64,000 nucleotides of DNA, taken from the NCBI GenBank assembly GCA_003526375.1, contig DPDG01000050.1:111686-175685 (forward strand), given 5' to 3'. The notes under the pieces were generated by a model. It did no database searches, was not told where the DNA came from, and saw only the letters and a list, made by a program, of their open reading frames with translations. The stretch's first letter is position 1, and every line of letters begins with the position of its first letter. A program made the position numbers and the translations under genes. Of this stretch, positions 44,580 to 54,015 are shown piece after piece. The DNA comes from Lentisphaeria bacterium (GTDB lineage Bacteria; Verrucomicrobiota; Lentisphaeria; Victivallales; UBA1829).

Positions 44580-45913
44580 TCAATGTCGGAATCGCATCCG
44601 AGATCATCACCCCGGCAAGAGGAGTCGCTCTTGCCGGATATTTCGATCCGCGCCCGAACACCGGAGCACATGACGACCTGAAAGTCAGAGTCACGCTGTT
44701 CCGGCAGGGGAGTGTCATCACGGGGTTCGTGAGCTATGACCTCTGCTTCATCTGCATGAATATCATAGAGGCTGTCCGCCAGAAACTTGCCGCGGCAGGC
44801 ATGAATTTCGGCGGGGAACTGATCTTTCATGCAATCCACACTCATACCGCGCCGTATCCCGCGCCGTTTTTCGGTTCGGACAGCACGGACAAAGAATATT
44901 TGGCGGACCTGGTCGACGCCTCGTTCCGCGCGATCAGGCGCGCATACAAAAATCTGGCGCCGGCGGAACTGTTCTGCGCAAAAGAGAACAACAATCCGCT
45001 TGCGTTCAACCGCCGCTACTTCATGAAGAACGGCAAAGTCGTGACAAACCCCGGCAAGCTCAACCCGGATATCGTCAAACCGGAAGGCCCCGTCGATGAG
45101 GAAATCACGGTCATGGCAATCCGTCAGGACGGACGCATCAGCGCGGTTCTTGCAAACATCGTCAACCACACCGACACGATCGGCGACGATTTCGTATCCG
45201 CCGACTGGCCCGGCAGAATGGAGCATACACTCCAGACGAAACTCGGCTCCGATGTCCAGGTATCCATGATGCTCGGCTGTTCCGGCAACATCAATCACTT
45301 CGACGTCACCACCAAAGTCGATCAGACCAGCTATGCGGAAGCCAGACGCATCGGCGGAATCTATGCGGACATCGTTGCAGGACTGATTGACAAAGCGGAA
45401 AAGATCAGCGACGACACGCTTCAGACGGCGACCGAGACAGTTGAAATCGCCCGCCGCACTATCACGGACGAGGAGGTGCGCAAAGCGGAAAAGATCATGG
45501 AGGAGACGAAACATTTCGACGGCGGTGCAGCCATGACAAGCGAAGAACTTGCCGCAGGCGCCGGGCCGGTACTTCGTTTCTTTGCCAGGCAACTGCTGGC
45601 CTTTGTGAAGGACTGGCAGGGAGTTCCGGCTGAATTTGAGTTCAAATCGTTCAAAATCGGCAAAGACTTTATTGCGGTATCTTTCCCCGGCGAGCCGTTC
45701 ACGCAAATCGGAATGGCAGTCAAAGCCGAGTCCTGCGCCAGGTATAATTTCATGGTTACGCTGGCAATGGGCGAAGCCGGATACATCTGCATGGAGGAGT
45801 GTTATTCGCGCGGCGGGTATGAAATCCTGCCGATTTCCGAGACAGGAATGGCATACAATGCCGCAAATATTTTTATTGAGACTGGAAAAAAACTGTTGAA
45901 GCGTTATGTTTAA
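44576..45913 (+). CDS. Neutral/alkaline ceramidase-like amidohydrolase
   Basis: 445 residues, starting four bases inside the oxidoreductase stop codon region (ATGA). It begins [34 protein letters not shown], the standard start of the neutral ceramidase-like family, of which [13 protein letters not shown] is the key. The metal site HAIHTHTAP and the later [17 protein letters not shown] match the family's zinc motifs. No signal peptide is seen, so a cytoplasmic amidase for an N-acylated sugar or cyclitol fits better than ceramide cleavage. Family firm, substrate inferred. Confidence 0.85.
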   Translation: MINVGIASEIITPARGVALAGYFDPRPNTGAHDDLKVRVTLFRQGSVITGFVSYDLCFICMNIIEAVRQKLAAAGMNFGGELIFHAIHTHTAPYPAPFFGSDSTDKEYLADLVDASFRAIRRAYKNLAPAELFCAKENNNPLAFNRRYFMKNGKVVTNPGKLNPDIVKPEGPVDEEITVMAIRQDGRISAVLANIVNHTDTIGDDFVSADWPGRMEHTLQTKLGSDVQVSMMLGCSGNINHFDVTTKVDQTSYAEARRIGGIYADIVAGLIDKAEKISDDTLQTATETVEIARRTITDEEVRKAEKIMEETKHFDGGAAMTSEELAAGAGPVLRFFARQLLAFVKDWQGVPAEFEFKSFKIGKDFIAVSFPGEPFTQIGMAVKAESCARYNFMVTLAMGEAGYICMEECYSRGGYEILPISETGMAYNAANIFIETGKKLLKRYV

Positions 45914-45954
45914 TAGAGCAACTCGTTTCACGCAAACTAAACAAAGGAAGAAAA

Positions 45955-46884
45955 ATGCGCGCATTCAGTAAAATTTCTCCGGAGTGGTGGGACTACACCA
46001 CACTCGACCGCAGCATCCTCGATGAAGCTGCCAAGATCACAATCGACACCCTGAAAAGTTTTGAACGCCCCGGCTTCAAGATCAACATTTACGACACTCT
46101 TCAGGAGTTCTATTGCGCGGAGGCGCTCGAATACATCAATGCATGGAAGCAGGCAACGCCCTCCAAACCGGCGGGTATCTGCGGTCCGATCGGGCCGACG
46201 GAACAGCTTCCGCTCGTTGCACAGATGGTCAACGAAATGGATCTCTCCCTCAAGAACTGCCACTTCTGGGGCATGGACGAGTGGATCGTCGACGGCAAAG
46301 CCGCGGACATCAATTTCCCGCTCGGATTCGCGAAAGCCGATATGGATCTCTGCTTCGGCAGAATCCGTCCCGAACTCATGATGCCGAAGGAAAATCTCCA
46401 CTTCCCGACAGAAAATCCGGAAGAATACACGAAGTCCTATGACCTCGCCCGCTGCGTCACCATGCAGGGCGGACAAGGCGAAACCAAACACTGGGCGTTC
46501 AACGACCCCGTCAAACGCGAAGGTCAGTACAAAGACAATCCGCCGACACCGGAGGAATACCTCCAGAAGAAGGCGCGCATCGTCGAACTGCACCCGATCA
46601 CTCTGATCCAGAACGCCAGAACCTCCGGCGGCGGAACAGTCCAGAACGTTCCCTCCTCGGCAGTATCCGTCGGACCGTTCGAAACATGGAAAGCGGAAAG
46701 AGTTTCCATCTGGCATCCGGGTCATCATGACAATCCGTTCGGACAGCGTCTCTCCACGTTCATGATCTCCCAGAAGATCGCGGACAGCTGTGTTCCGATG
46801 TCCCTGCTCTCCAAGCATCCGGGCGAGATCGTATTCAACTTCTACCGCTTCGGCTTCGGTGTCTGCGACGTGGAGATGCATTGA
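45955..46884 (+). CDS. NagB-like sugar-phosphate isomerase/deaminase family protein
   Basis: 309 residues. It follows the pattern of glucosamine-6-phosphate deaminases but with altered key motifs: [14 protein letters not shown] where the phosphate loop usually reads [21 protein letters not shown] for the usual LDEY, and [14 protein letters not shown] for GIGxDGHIAFNEP. The Asp-Glu pair and AFNDP remain. The change in the phosphate loop suggests a non-phosphorylated or different ligand. GGAAG lies upstream. It lies between the ceramidase-like and PIG-L genes. Confidence 0.78.
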   Translation: MRAFSKISPEWWDYTTLDRSILDEAAKITIDTLKSFERPGFKINIYDTLQEFYCAEALEYINAWKQATPSKPAGICGPIGPTEQLPLVAQMVNEMDLSLKNCHFWGMDEWIVDGKAADINFPLGFAKADMDLCFGRIRPELMMPKENLHFPTENPEEYTKSYDLARCVTMQGGQGETKHWAFNDPVKREGQYKDNPPTPEEYLQKKARIVELHPITLIQNARTSGGGTVQNVPSSAVSVGPFETWKAERVSIWHPGHHDNPFGQRLSTFMISQKIADSCVPMSLLSKHPGEIVFNFYRFGFGVCDVEMH

Positions 46885-46886
46885 TC

Positions 46887-47669
46887 ATGAGCAAGAGAGC
46901 ATTTGCCATCGCCTGCCATCCGGATGATCTTGAGTTCGGCATGATGGGCACGATGATGCTGTTGAAGGATGCCGGTTACGAAGTTCATTACATGAACGTC
47001 TCCAACGGCTCCCTCGGAACGGATCATCACGATTACCAGACGATTGTCCGGATGCGCCGCGAAGAAGCGCTGAACTCCGCAAAACTGGTCGGAGCGGTCT
47101 TCCACGAGAGTATCTGCGACGACATCGAAGTATTCTACAACTACGAGAATCTGGCGAAACTGGTGCCGGTCGTCCGTGAAGTCGAACCCGAAATCATTCT
47201 GACGCAGGGTCCCTACGATTATATGGAAGACCACATCAACGCCGGTCGTCTCGCGGTCACTGCGGCATTCTGCCGCGGCATGGTGAATATGAAATGCGCG
47301 CCGACCGCAAAACCGACGCTGCAGAATGTCGCGGTTTACCACTGCATGCCGCACAGCATCACAGATCAACTGCGCCGGCCGGTGGAGGCGGATTTCTATG
47401 TGAATATCGCCTCCAAAATGGAGATCAAGCGTCAGGCGCTTGCCTGCCACAAGAGCCAGAAGGAATGGCTTGATGTCAGCCAGGGCATGGACGCCTACAT
47501 CAAGGATATGGAAAACCGCGCCGCGATCTTCGGCAGACAGTCCGGCGAGTTTGAGTTTGCCGAGGGCTGGGTCCAGCACAATCCGCTGGGCTTCGGGCCG
47601 GAGAACTTCAATCCTCTGACGGCCGCCCTCAAGGATTTTGTGAAGCTCATGCCTCACGCAATCCGGTAA
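46887..47669 (+). CDS. PIG-L/LmbE family N-deacetylase
   Basis: 260 residues from the ATG at 46887 (a TTG at 46881 is in frame but overlaps the previous stop). Metal-binding motifs of the family are visible: ACHPDDLEFG at the start (usual AHPDDE) and YMEDHINAGRLAV (H-x-x-A type). These zinc enzymes remove N-acetyl groups from GlcNAc-containing molecules. Last gene of the set, two bases after the NagB-like gene, closed by a strong terminator. Confidence 0.92.
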   Translation: MSKRAFAIACHPDDLEFGMMGTMMLLKDAGYEVHYMNVSNGSLGTDHHDYQTIVRMRREEALNSAKLVGAVFHESICDDIEVFYNYENLAKLVPVVREVEPEIILTQGPYDYMEDHINAGRLAVTAAFCRGMVNMKCAPTAKPTLQNVAVYHCMPHSITDQLRRPVEADFYVNIASKMEIKRQALACHKSQKEWLDVSQGMDAYIKDMENRAAIFGRQSGEFEFAEGWVQHNPLGFGPENFNPLTAALKDFVKLMPHAIR

Positions 47670-47691
47670 CAGCCAGGGCAAAATCAATTCG

Positions 47692-47728
47692 CGGAGAATC
47701 CGGCAGTGCCGGGTTCTCCGTTTTTTTT
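47692..47728 (+). terminator. Terminator of the amino-sugar-like gene set
   Basis: GC-rich hairpin CGGAGAA...TTCTCCG with inner CCGGCA/TGCCGG pairing, followed by eight T. It lies 22 bases after the PIG-L stop. Confidence 0.9.
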
Positions 47729-47872
47729 GTATCGGAAAGACTGCGGCAGGAACTTCAAGGACAGGAAAGATTCAAGATTGCTTATCCTGAGAAACATTCC
47801 CCAGCCCTGTTCCATTTCTGCCGGGGACATCCGGTTCCGCCTGATTTTATGCAAAAGTTTCGGTTTCCGAAC

Positions 47873-47900
47873 TTGAATTACGTTTGAAATGATGTAGAAT
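47873..47900 (+). promoter_or_regulatory. Predicted sigma-70 promoter
   Basis: TTGAAT (47873-47878), 16 bases, TAGAAT (47895-47900), 29 bases before the ATG at 47929. A GAGGAGG site lies between. Confidence 0.4.
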
Positions 47901-47928
47901 CTCTCATGAGAGGAGGTATTCGGGGCGA

Positions 47929-48618
47929 ATGAAATCTTATGACTGTACAATTTGTTTTCAATTTTTCCGTTATATCATTCATGACAACGGTGTTCTGGAA
48001 TATCTCGAACTGAGCGGAACCGGGGAAACAAAAAAATCAGAATCCTGTCCCCTCTCAGCTTATAACCCGATTCCGGAAAAAAAGAAAAAAGACAGTCCAT
48101 ATGCCGGCTTTCTGCTGTTTCTGTTTTTTCTTGCTCTGACTCTCAATCTGGTCAATCTCGTTCTGATTTATTTTTTCCATGCAGGATATGCAAAATCCAT
48201 GATTCTGACTGTCTTTCCTTTCGTTTTCCTGATTCCGCTTGTCCTGCGGAAAATTACTTACTGTTTTCCCTCATTTACCGACATACATCCGCTTACCATT
48301 ACGGTCGGTTATCGCGAAAACCGGAAATCCGCGGAATTCCTGCGGGAACTCAGGCGCGCCATCGCAAAGCGTTTCCGGGCGCCGGAAGTAAGTTATGAAA
48401 ACAGAGAGGCTTTTCTTGAAGCAGTCAGAGAAATGCGCGACAACAAACTCCTCACAGACAGTGAAATCCATGTGATCACAAGGCAGTATGAAAATCACAT
48501 TCCATTTACGCCGCTTCACACCTTTGTCGTCCTTGATGTTCTCAGGATGGACGGCGTCATTTCGGAAGAAGAATATCAGGAAATGAAATACGAAAGAATC
48601 TTTCACCCCAATCCATAA
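47929..48618 (+). CDS. Membrane protein of unknown function
   Basis: 229 residues. AGGAGG lies 13 bases before the ATG, a long spacing. After a short soluble start and a charged KKKKK stretch come two membrane helices (residues about 60-82 and 90-107). The C-terminal half is soluble, helical and charged, with FLRELRRAIAKRFR and a segment MRDNKLLTDSEIHVITRQYE. No family recognised. murA starts 14 nt downstream, so the two may be cotranscribed. Confidence 0.72.
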   Translation: MKSYDCTICFQFFRYIIHDNGVLEYLELSGTGETKKSESCPLSAYNPIPEKKKKDSPYAGFLLFLFFLALTLNLVNLVLIYFFHAGYAKSMILTVFPFVFLIPLVLRKITYCFPSFTDIHPLTITVGYRENRKSAEFLRELRRAIAKRFRAPEVSYENREAFLEAVREMRDNKLLTDSEIHVITRQYENHIPFTPLHTFVVLDVLRMDGVISEEEYQEMKYERIFHPNP

Positions 48619-48632
48619 GGAAAACAAATCTC

Positions 48633-49922
48633 ATGCGCAGCCTTATCATAAACGGCGGAGCGGAAATCTCCGGAAATGTCACAATCGGTGGAAATAAGAA
48701 CGCGGTGCTGCCGATGATCGCGGCATCCATCCTCACGAAAGAGGAGATCATCATGCACGATGTCCCCGCAATCAGCGATGCGGATGTCATGCTCAAGATC
48801 ATTCAACATCTCGGAGCCAAAGTCACGCGTTCCGGGAAAACGGTCAGGATCAACGCGAAAAACATCACAAAAAGCGAAATTCCCAAAAGCCTCTGTTCCG
48901 CGTTGAGAACCTCCATCCTGCTGGCGGGTCCGCTGTCCGTCAGATGCGGAGAAGCGACCATCTACCCGCCCGGCGGAGACGTCATCGGGCGCCGCCGTCT
49001 CGACTCGCATTTCTATGGGCTGAAAAAACTCGGAGCAGTCATTCAGGGCGATTCCGTTCCTTATGAGTTCCAGACGGCGGCAAAGGGAATGCACGGAAGC
49101 GAAATCTTCCTTGATGAAGCAAGCGTAACCGCCACCGAGCACATTCTCATGACCGCCGCGGCGTGCCGGGGAACCACAATCCTGCGCAACGCCGCCTCGG
49201 AGCCCCATGTGCGCCAGCTCGGAGAGATGCTGATCAAAATGGGCGCGGAAATCACCGGGCTGGATTCCAATACGATCATCATCAAAGGCAATCCGGAGCT
49301 TCACGGCGCGGAAGTCACGATTGAGGGCGACCACATCGAAGCGGCAAGTTTCATCGCGCTTGCGGCATGCACGCGCGGCGCGGTCAACATCGAAGGCAAA
49401 CTTACGCCGCGCGACTACTGGATGACACGCCGCGTTTTCGAAAAGCTGGGAATCCGCTTCAAACTGCACCCCGGCCTGATCGAAGTCCCCGGCGGGCAGC
49501 GCATGAAGATTCAGCCGGATTTCGGCAACGCGATCCCCCAGATCTCCGACGGACCGTGGCCGCAATTCCCGAGCGATATGATGAGCTGTCTGATCGTATG
49601 CGCGACTCAGGCAAAAGGATCGATCCTCTTTTTCGAGAAAATGTTCGAGAGCCGCATTTACTTTGTGGACCGCCTGATCGCGATGGGTGCGAATGCGGTG
49701 GTCTGCGACCCGCACCGTGTCGTCATCTCCGGCCCGGCGAAGCTTCGCGGCATCGAAATGTCAAGTCCCGACATTCGCGCAGGCATGGCGATGGTGCTTG
49801 CCGCAATCTGCGCAAAGGGACGTTCCGTCGTCAACAATGCGGACACCATTTTCCGCGGCTATGAAGACATCTGCGCCAAACTGGAAAATCTCGGAGTGGA
49901 AATTTCCATGGAACAGCATTGA
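48633..49922 (+). CDS. murA: UDP-N-acetylglucosamine 1-carboxyvinyltransferase MurA (Asp active-site variant)
   Basis: 429 residues. First committed step of peptidoglycan synthesis: enolpyruvyl transfer from PEP to UDP-GlcNAc. Family marks: NGGAEISGNVTIGGNKNAVLPM with the conserved GGNKN, PPGGDVIGRRRLDSHF for the active loop, EHILMTAA and DIRAGMAMVLAA. In the loop the usual catalytic Cys (PGGCAIG) is replaced by Asp116. The same Cys-to-Asp change is known in MurA of Mycobacterium and Chlamydia, where the enzyme works but is not alkylated by fosfomycin. Starts right after the membrane-protein gene. Confidence 0.95.
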   Translation: MRSLIINGGAEISGNVTIGGNKNAVLPMIAASILTKEEIIMHDVPAISDADVMLKIIQHLGAKVTRSGKTVRINAKNITKSEIPKSLCSALRTSILLAGPLSVRCGEATIYPPGGDVIGRRRLDSHFYGLKKLGAVIQGDSVPYEFQTAAKGMHGSEIFLDEASVTATEHILMTAAACRGTTILRNAASEPHVRQLGEMLIKMGAEITGLDSNTIIIKGNPELHGAEVTIEGDHIEAASFIALAACTRGAVNIEGKLTPRDYWMTRRVFEKLGIRFKLHPGLIEVPGGQRMKIQPDFGNAIPQISDGPWPQFPSDMMSCLIVCATQAKGSILFFEKMFESRIYFVDRLIAMGANAVVCDPHRVVISGPAKLRGIEMSSPDIRAGMAMVLAAICAKGRSVVNNADTIFRGYEDICAKLENLGVEISMEQH

Positions 49923-49963
49923 CCTTTTTTTGAAATTCATATCCAACGACAAGGGAGAGAATC

Positions 49964-50959
49964 ATGAAAGCATTGCAGATTATGGCGGCAGCGGCGCTGA
50001 TCCTGGCGGGAGGATGCGCGACAACATCAAACAATGATGAACAATACCGGCTGCTGACACAGCAGATGCAGCAGCTCAACAAAAATCTCGAAACTCTGAC
50101 AAAGCAGCTCGAGAAATACAACAGACAGGCAACACAAAAAACAGGCAATCCTATCGTAAGAAACCGAGGTGACATCAAAACGCTGGCAACCATCAAACTG
50201 CCTAAAAACCCGACAGATGAACAGATTATAGAATATGTTCAAAAGATCAGCAACGCAACGCGAGGGCAAAACGTTTTCGCTCCGGATGACATACAAGTAA
50301 CGCTGTTAAAAAAAATCGGTCCCGGACACCTCGCCTTGCTGGACCCTTTTTTGAGCGAAAGTTCCCATCATCTCCATTATGCCCTGCCGTCACTGGTAGG
50401 CAAAGCGGACAAAAAAGCCGCATTGAAACATCTTCCGCAAGTTCCCGATCTGATCAAGCCAATCGTCCAGCATGGATGGACAGAGGAGGCAAAAGAAGGT
50501 TTTTTCATGGCTCTGCAACATCGGTACAACACCTGGACAGCCTGCCAATACGCCAAATATTTCACAAAAACGCCGAAAGACCGCAGTCGCCTGATCGAAC
50601 TTTATGAGACTGGAAAAGATACCTCGCGTCTATACTCTCTCATCAGCACATTTAAAGATATTGACCTGAAAAAAATCACTGACAATGCATGGAAAAACCA
50701 TCGCTATGCTCAGGACTGGATCAAGGCGAACTATGCAAAATATGCTGCGATGGTGGGCAATCTGGATGCCCTGTATGACTGGCTCTCAATCTTAGCGCGA
50801 AATTCTTATATGAGCAACAATACGGACAATAATATCACCCTCGTCATGCTGACCGGGCAAACCGATGATATCAGGCAAATTCTGTCATGGTTCAATAAAA
50901 ACAAGTCGAAACTGTATTTCGATGAAAAAGAAAAGACGTTCAAGGTCAGGGAGAAATAA
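49964..50959 (+). CDS. Lipoprotein of unknown function
   Basis: 331 residues. Signal with lipobox LAGGC, then a Gln/Asn-rich coiled-coil stretch at residues about 26-60 (YRLLTQQMQQLNKNLETL). The rest is helical and may be a HEAT-like repeat region (LALLDPFLSESSHH, ALPSLVGKADKKAAL). No family recognised. GGGAGAG precedes the ATG. It follows murA by 41 nt, so may share its message and act in the envelope. Confidence 0.78.
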   Translation: MKALQIMAAAALILAGGCATTSNNDEQYRLLTQQMQQLNKNLETLTKQLEKYNRQATQKTGNPIVRNRGDIKTLATIKLPKNPTDEQIIEYVQKISNATRGQNVFAPDDIQVTLLKKIGPGHLALLDPFLSESSHHLHYALPSLVGKADKKAALKHLPQVPDLIKPIVQHGWTEEAKEGFFMALQHRYNTWTACQYAKYFTKTPKDRSRLIELYETGKDTSRLYSLISTFKDIDLKKITDNAWKNHRYAQDWIKANYAKYAAMVGNLDALYDWLSILARNSYMSNNTDNNITLVMLTGQTDDIRQILSWFNKNKSKLYFDEKEKTFKVREK

Positions 50960-51044
50960 CGGGAGAACCGGGATGGCGGAACTTTGAAATGGAATGCAGA
51001 AAAAGCCGGGGTGGAAAAGTTTTCACTTTTCAGGCGGAGACGAC

Positions 51045-51072
51045 TTGATTTTCAAAATCCGGACGCTATGAT
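51045..51072 (+). promoter_or_regulatory. Predicted sigma-70 promoter of the EIIA-CBS gene
   Basis: TTGATT (51045-51050), 16 bases, TATGAT (51067-51072), 41 bases before the ATG at 51114. Confidence 0.5.
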
Positions 51073-51113
51073 ACGGTAGAGCTGTTTGAAAAACCAACAA
51101 GGAAGAGTTCAGA

Positions 51114-52040
51114 ATGAATGTTCAGGTCAACCCTCACTTTTACAACTTCCTGGCGGAAGGCAACATCATCAGCGGCACCAAAGCTGAAACCGCACAGGAA
51201 GCCATCTCCGAACTGGCAAGGCTCCTCGCACGAAACACCGCGGGACTCAATGCGCAGGAAATCATCGAAGAGGTGATGCTCCGCGAAAAACGAATGCCGA
51301 CGGTAATCGGTTCCGGTCTCGCGGTGCCGCATGCACGTTCCGAACATGTCGACCGCCTCCTTGTTGCAATGGCGACGTCCGGCAAAGGAATTGATTTTGC
51401 GGTTCCGGGAAAACCGAAAGTCAATATCGTGATTCTCATTCTGACGCCCGCCGACGATCCGGGGCTCCATCTTCAGGTGCTTGCGGCTCTGGCGAAGGAT
51501 TTCATGGAATCCAAAGTAGTCCGTGAAGTCGCAGAGCTTGCAACCCCGAAAGCGGTGCTGAATTATTTCACTTCGTCGAAAGTCGAAATCCCGCAGTTCC
51601 TGCGGGCGCGCGACGTCATGATCACAACGCCCGTGACTCTGCTGGAAAACAATACGCTCAATGAAGCGATCGAAATCTTCGCCACCAACAATATTGATGA
51701 GATTCCGGTCATCGACGATGTCCGGGAGCTGCGCGGAGTCGTTTCTCTCGCGGACCTCCTGAAATTCAGTCTGCCGGAACATATTCTGTGGATGGACGAT
51801 CTTTCTTCCGTTTATCGTTTTCAGCCTTTTTCCGAAGTGCTCCAGACCGCCGACGAGACAAAGGTCGCCGACTTCATGCGCGAGGAATTCATTACGGTTC
51901 ACGCTGATATTCCCGCGGTCCAGCTCGCCAAACTGTTTCTGATGCACAAGCTCCAGAAACTTCTTGTCGTGGACGACTCCAACAGACTCGCCGGCATTGT
52001 CGAGCTCAAGGATTTCTGCGCCAAGCTGTTCTGGGAATAA
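51114..52040 (+). CDS. PTS EIIA (PtsN/fructose-type) domain fused to two CBS domains
   Basis: 308 residues. Residues 1-150 are an EIIA type 2 domain with the phosphorylatable His73 in GLAVPHARSEHV. Residues about 165-305 hold a CBS pair (ARDVMITTPVTLL, NIDEIPVIDDVRELRGVVSLADLL; VADFMREEFITVHADI, LQKLLVVDDSNRLAGIVELKD). CBS pairs bind adenine nucleotides, so the protein may combine phosphotransfer and energy signals. AAGGAAG precedes the ATG. The ArsB/NhaD-type transporter starts 68 nt later, suggesting that this protein controls it. Confidence 0.9.
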   Translation: MNVQVNPHFYNFLAEGNIISGTKAETAQEAISELARLLARNTAGLNAQEIIEEVMLREKRMPTVIGSGLAVPHARSEHVDRLLVAMATSGKGIDFAVPGKPKVNIVILILTPADDPGLHLQVLAALAKDFMESKVVREVAELATPKAVLNYFTSSKVEIPQFLRARDVMITTPVTLLENNTLNEAIEIFATNNIDEIPVIDDVRELRGVVSLADLLKFSLPEHILWMDDLSSVYRFQPFSEVLQTADETKVADFMREEFITVHADIPAVQLAKLFLMHKLQKLLVVDDSNRLAGIVELKDFCAKLFWE

Positions 52041-52108
52041 AATCAACTTTTCATCAAAGCTTCTTCTGATTCGGAAGATACCAAAATTCAATATAACAGG
52101 AGTGTAGC

Positions 52109-53869
52109 ATGCACGAAGAAGGATCGTCACAACTGAGCGTCAAAGATATGGTAAAAAGGATCGGCATCCTGATTGCCGTCAGCGCGGGAGCCGGAATACT
52201 CGGCGCAAAAACGGTATTCGAGGTTCACCAGGCGACGGCGGTGGCGGTTTTTCTGGCAATCATCCTCGGCACGCTGCTTTTCTGGAACATCCGTCTGGCG
52301 ATCGCGTTTCTCGGACTTTCCGTCCTGATCTGCTCCAACTCGCTGGACATTGCGACTTTCGTGCAGTCTTCGGCGCTGGAAGTGATCCTGTTCCTTGTCG
52401 GCATGATGATTATCGTCGGAGCACTGCGCGACCTCGGATTTTTTACATGGATCGTACAATTAATCGTGTCGATGCCGAATATTTCAGGAATGAAATTCAT
52501 CGCGGTCACAGCCGCCGCATCGGCTCTGCTGGCGTGTGCGGTGGATGAGGTCACTTCGATTATCTTCATTGCAACGCTGGTGTTTCAGGTCTGCGACCGC
52601 CTCAAGCTCAACCCTGTCCCCTATATCCTGATCTGCGTTCTGTGCACCAACGTGGGAAGCGCAGGCACCATGATGGGCAATCCCGTCGGCATCTACATCG
52701 GCACCAAAGGCGGGCTGACTTTCGGCGATTTCATGTGCTATGCGTTCCCGATCATGCTGCTGGCGCTCGCCGCCACGGTGGCGCTGACCATCTGGTATTA
52801 CCGCAAAGACCTGGCGCAGTTCGATATCAGTCTCAAGGAGCGTCTTGCGCGCAATCTGACGCTCGCTCCGGTGATCGAGGTGCCCTACAAACAGGGACTC
52901 GCCCTGATCCTCATCACGATCTGCGCCATCGCCATGCACCACCAGCTTGAAACATGGCTCGGCATCGGCAAGAACAGCGTCCTCCTGATCGCCCCGCTGG
53001 TCTGCTCCGGAGTCGTCATGATCCTCCGCCGCGACCGCGCACGGCATTATGTCGAACGGGAGGTGGACTGGTGGACTCTCCTCTTTTTCATGCTGCTCTT
53101 CGCCATCGCCGGGACACTGGAACATACTCATGTGGACCTCATCATGGCGGACTACTTCTCCAGTATCTGCGGTTCCAGCCATGCGGTTCTCGTCCCGTTC
53201 ATTCTTGCGGTCACGGCAGTCGGGTCGGCATTCGTGGACAACGTCATTTTCGTGGCGGCGTTCTGTCCCGTGATCGAACAGCTCTCCGCAAGCGTGAAGG
53301 ACCTGCCGCTCTGGTGGGCATTGTTGTTCGGAGCCTGCTTCGGCGGCAACATCACCATGATCGGAAGCACTGCGAATATTGTCGCTCTCGGAATGCTGGA
53401 AAAACGTTCCCACGCTCACGTCGGATTCTTTCAGTGGTTCAAGATCGGGGCGCTGGCGGCGCTCCTTGCCGGCGGTATCGCCTGGGGGCTCCTGATGCTG
53501 ATGTCACCGCTGATGCCGGACCGTCCGGCTCTTGTAAGGCATGAAATGCTCGACGGAGCCAGAACGTTCAGCGGCAAAAACGTCTACATCGAAGGAACGA
53601 TCCATGCCACAGCCGCCGATTATCTGTTGCAGGAGGAAAAGATTGATCCTGAGGGCTATGAGGCATTCGAACTCCGTCCGCAGGGAGCCAGAACGCCTGT
53701 TTTCGTCTATGTCGCCAGAACTTCTCCCCTGCTGGAAAAGCTTCAAAAACTTCCGACAGAGCACTGTTTTTTCCGTGGCAGACTCTATACAAAAGACAGC
53801 GACCGTTTCAAGCCGAATGTCAACGCTCTTATCCTTGAGGAAATCACGCAGACAAAGCCCAGACGCTGA
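52109..53869 (+). CDS. ArsB/NhaD-superfamily ion transporter with C-terminal soluble domain
   Basis: 586 residues. About 12-13 membrane helices between residues 20 and 470. Family features: AVDEVTSIIFIATLVF near the middle of the first half, CTNVGSAGTMMGNPVGIYIG, and in the second half AFVDNVIFVAAFCPVIEQL and GGNITMIGSTANIVALGM, the paired N-rich hairpin signatures of SLC13/ArsB/NhaD transporters. The ion is probably Na+/H+ or an anion; sequence does not decide. The last 110 residues form a soluble beta-rich domain of unknown type (GKNVYIEGTIHATAADYLL). Follows the EIIA-CBS gene and is closed by a 17-bp hairpin. Confidence 0.88.
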   Translation: MHEEGSSQLSVKDMVKRIGILIAVSAGAGILGAKTVFEVHQATAVAVFLAIILGTLLFWNIRLAIAFLGLSVLICSNSLDIATFVQSSALEVILFLVGMMIIVGALRDLGFFTWIVQLIVSMPNISGMKFIAVTAAASALLACAVDEVTSIIFIATLVFQVCDRLKLNPVPYILICVLCTNVGSAGTMMGNPVGIYIGTKGGLTFGDFMCYAFPIMLLALAATVALTIWYYRKDLAQFDISLKERLARNLTLAPVIEVPYKQGLALILITICAIAMHHQLETWLGIGKNSVLLIAPLVCSGVVMILRRDRARHYVEREVDWWTLLFFMLLFAIAGTLEHTHVDLIMADYFSSICGSSHAVLVPFILAVTAVGSAFVDNVIFVAAFCPVIEQLSASVKDLPLWWALLFGACFGGNITMIGSTANIVALGMLEKRSHAHVGFFQWFKIGALAALLAGGIAWGLLMLMSPLMPDRPALVRHEMLDGARTFSGKNVYIEGTIHATAADYLLQEEKIDPEGYEAFELRPQGARTPVFVYVARTSPLLEKLQKLPTEHCFFRGRLYTKDSDRFKPNVNALILEEITQTKPRR

Positions 53870-53885
53870 CCATCGACCGGGCAGG

Positions 53886-53935
53886 AAATCATGCAATGCC
53901 TCCGTTTCTCAAAAGAGGCATTGCATGATTTTCAT
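53886..53935. terminator. Terminator between convergent transporter and marC-family genes
   Basis: A perfect 17-bp stem (arms 53886-53902 and 53915-53931, 12-nt loop) with a short T-run on the plus strand. Probably works for both convergent genes. Confidence 0.75.
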
Positions 53936-54015
53936 GCGTCCCTCTCCTGGTCGGACAACTTTTTTATTGAAATCCTGGTGTAAAGTCTGCTCCCCCGGCA
54001 ATCCGGGGAAACCGT

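Noticed and set aside
41910..45964. 448- and 503-codon minus-strand frames opposite the aminotransferase and ceramidase-like genes
   Set aside because: Shadows of strongly supported plus-strand genes.
48968..48992. MurA as a dead enzyme because the catalytic Cys is missing
   Set aside because: Asp at this place is known to support catalysis in other bacteria, and all other motifs are intact.
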